A DNA stretch of 5,806 nucleotides. Origin: Cyanothece sp. UBA12306 (GTDB lineage: Bacteria > Cyanobacteriota > Cyanobacteriia > Cyanobacteriales > Microcystaceae). Location: the NCBI GenBank assembly GCA_003448685.1, contig DLXW01000342.1:1-5806 (forward strand). The letters run 5' to 3'. Each line of letters begins with the position of its first letter. The stretch's first letter is position 1. The notes below the pieces were generated by a model. The model made no database searches, was not told the origin of the DNA, and saw only the letters and a list, made by a program, of their open reading frames with translations. Made by a program: the position numbers and the translations under genes. Positions 5,398 to 5,806 of the stretch are shown here, piece after piece.

Positions 5398-5806
5398 ATG
5401 ACATCAGTACAAATTGCCCAATTATCCCAAGAAACCTTAGTTAAAGAATTTTTCGAGAAATCTGAGGGAAATTGGCACTCCCAGAGGCGTTATTATACCC
5501 TGACACCAGACGTAGCGACTAAAGAGATGACTAGTATAATAACAGTAGAATTTTTAGAGCAAGGTTGTCCGCAACTGATAAAATTAGCCAAAGCCCATAG
5601 CCTTGAGAATGAAACAGCTTTAGTTTGTGGTAGTTATGTGGGCTGGGAAAGCAAATCTATCGAGAATAACCGCAAAATTTCCAAGGGATCAACTATATTT
5701 GGTGTTTTAGGTAATATTCTATACCGCGATCGCGGATTTGCCACCCCGAAACCCGTTAAAGCAGCTTATTCTATGACTAATCCCCAAGGGGTTATTAGGT
5801 GGAAAT
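5398..5806 (+). CDS. CpcS/CpeS-family phycobiliprotein (bilin) lyase, cut by the right edge
   Basis: The first 136 codons are present and the frame is open to the edge; the C-terminal part, probably several tens of residues, is missing. Lyases of this family (PF09367, lipocalin-like barrel) attach bilin chromophores to cysteines of phycobiliproteins in the cytosol for phycobilisome assembly. Recognisable parts are EFFEKSEGNWHSQRRYY (17-33), the family N-terminal signature of an FF.xS.G.W.SQR type; a VGWES segment (81-85); and STIFGVLGNILYRDRGFA (98-115) followed by KPVKAAYSM. Which branch it belongs to (CpcS, CpcU, CpcV or CpeS) cannot be settled from this fragment, so its partner subunit and bilin are not assigned. 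The ATG at 5398 has AAGAGG 10 bases upstream and a good promoter. It is preceded by a 251-base non-coding gap with inverted repeats. A HIP1 site lies within it. Confidence 0.85.
   Translation, partial: MTSVQIAQLSQETLVKEFFEKSEGNWHSQRRYYTLTPDVATKEMTSIITVEFLEQGCPQLIKLAKAHSLENETALVCGSYVGWESKSIENNRKISKGSTIFGVLGNILYRDRGFATPKPVKAAYSMTNPQGVIRWK
5726..5733. repeat. HIP1 octamer GCGATCGC
   Basis: A second perfect HIP1 element, here within the longer palindrome CGCGATCGCG inside the bilin lyase gene. It encodes part of the conserved YRDRG segment, so it is tolerated in a conserved stretch. Confidence 0.85.

Overview
The window looks like chromosomal DNA from a low-GC cyanobacterium, most likely a unicellular or colonial type in the broad Crocosphaera/Cyanothece/Microcystis range. 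The evidence is a phycobiliprotein lyase gene at the right edge, two perfect HIP1 octamers (GCGATCGC), heptanucleotide tandem repeats of the kind common in cyanobacterial intergenic DNA, and a small membrane protein that resembles conserved cyanobacterial hypotheticals. Genus assignment is inference.

Layout, left to right. (1) 2-148: probable 3' end of a gene entering from the left, unidentified. (2) 228-2483: a large two-part membrane protein. It joins a DAACS/SDF-type glutamate/dicarboxylate symporter fold to a C-terminal SBP_bac_3 solute-binding domain through an extra ninth membrane segment that would place the binding domain outside the cytoplasm. The usual cation- and substrate-binding motifs of the symporter part are largely replaced. 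(3) 2710-4137: a DUF2252 protein whose conserved motifs read as a kinase/aminoglycoside-phosphotransferase-like core in apparently permuted order. (4) 4168-4770, minus strand: mobA, molybdenum cofactor guanylyltransferase, convergent with the DUF2252 gene and sharing a terminator-like hairpin. (5) 4826-5146: a small three-helix membrane protein, divergent from mobA and bracketed by heptamer tandem repeats. (6) 5398 to the right edge: truncated CpcS/CpeS-family bilin lyase with a good sigma70-type promoter and an inverted repeat over its -35 box.

The genes do not form an obvious operon or a single pathway. They look like independently transcribed housekeeping and accessory genes: transport or sensing, an uncharacterised phosphotransferase-like enzyme, cofactor synthesis for molybdoenzymes such as nitrate reductase, and phycobilisome pigment attachment. 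The only hint of coordination is a 15-base palindromic motif found identically about 72-74 bases upstream of both the symporter-fusion gene and the DUF2252 gene. No CRISPR array, tRNA, rRNA or insertion sequence was seen. The points most worth following are the fused, binding-site-altered transporter and the apparent motif permutation in the DUF2252 protein.
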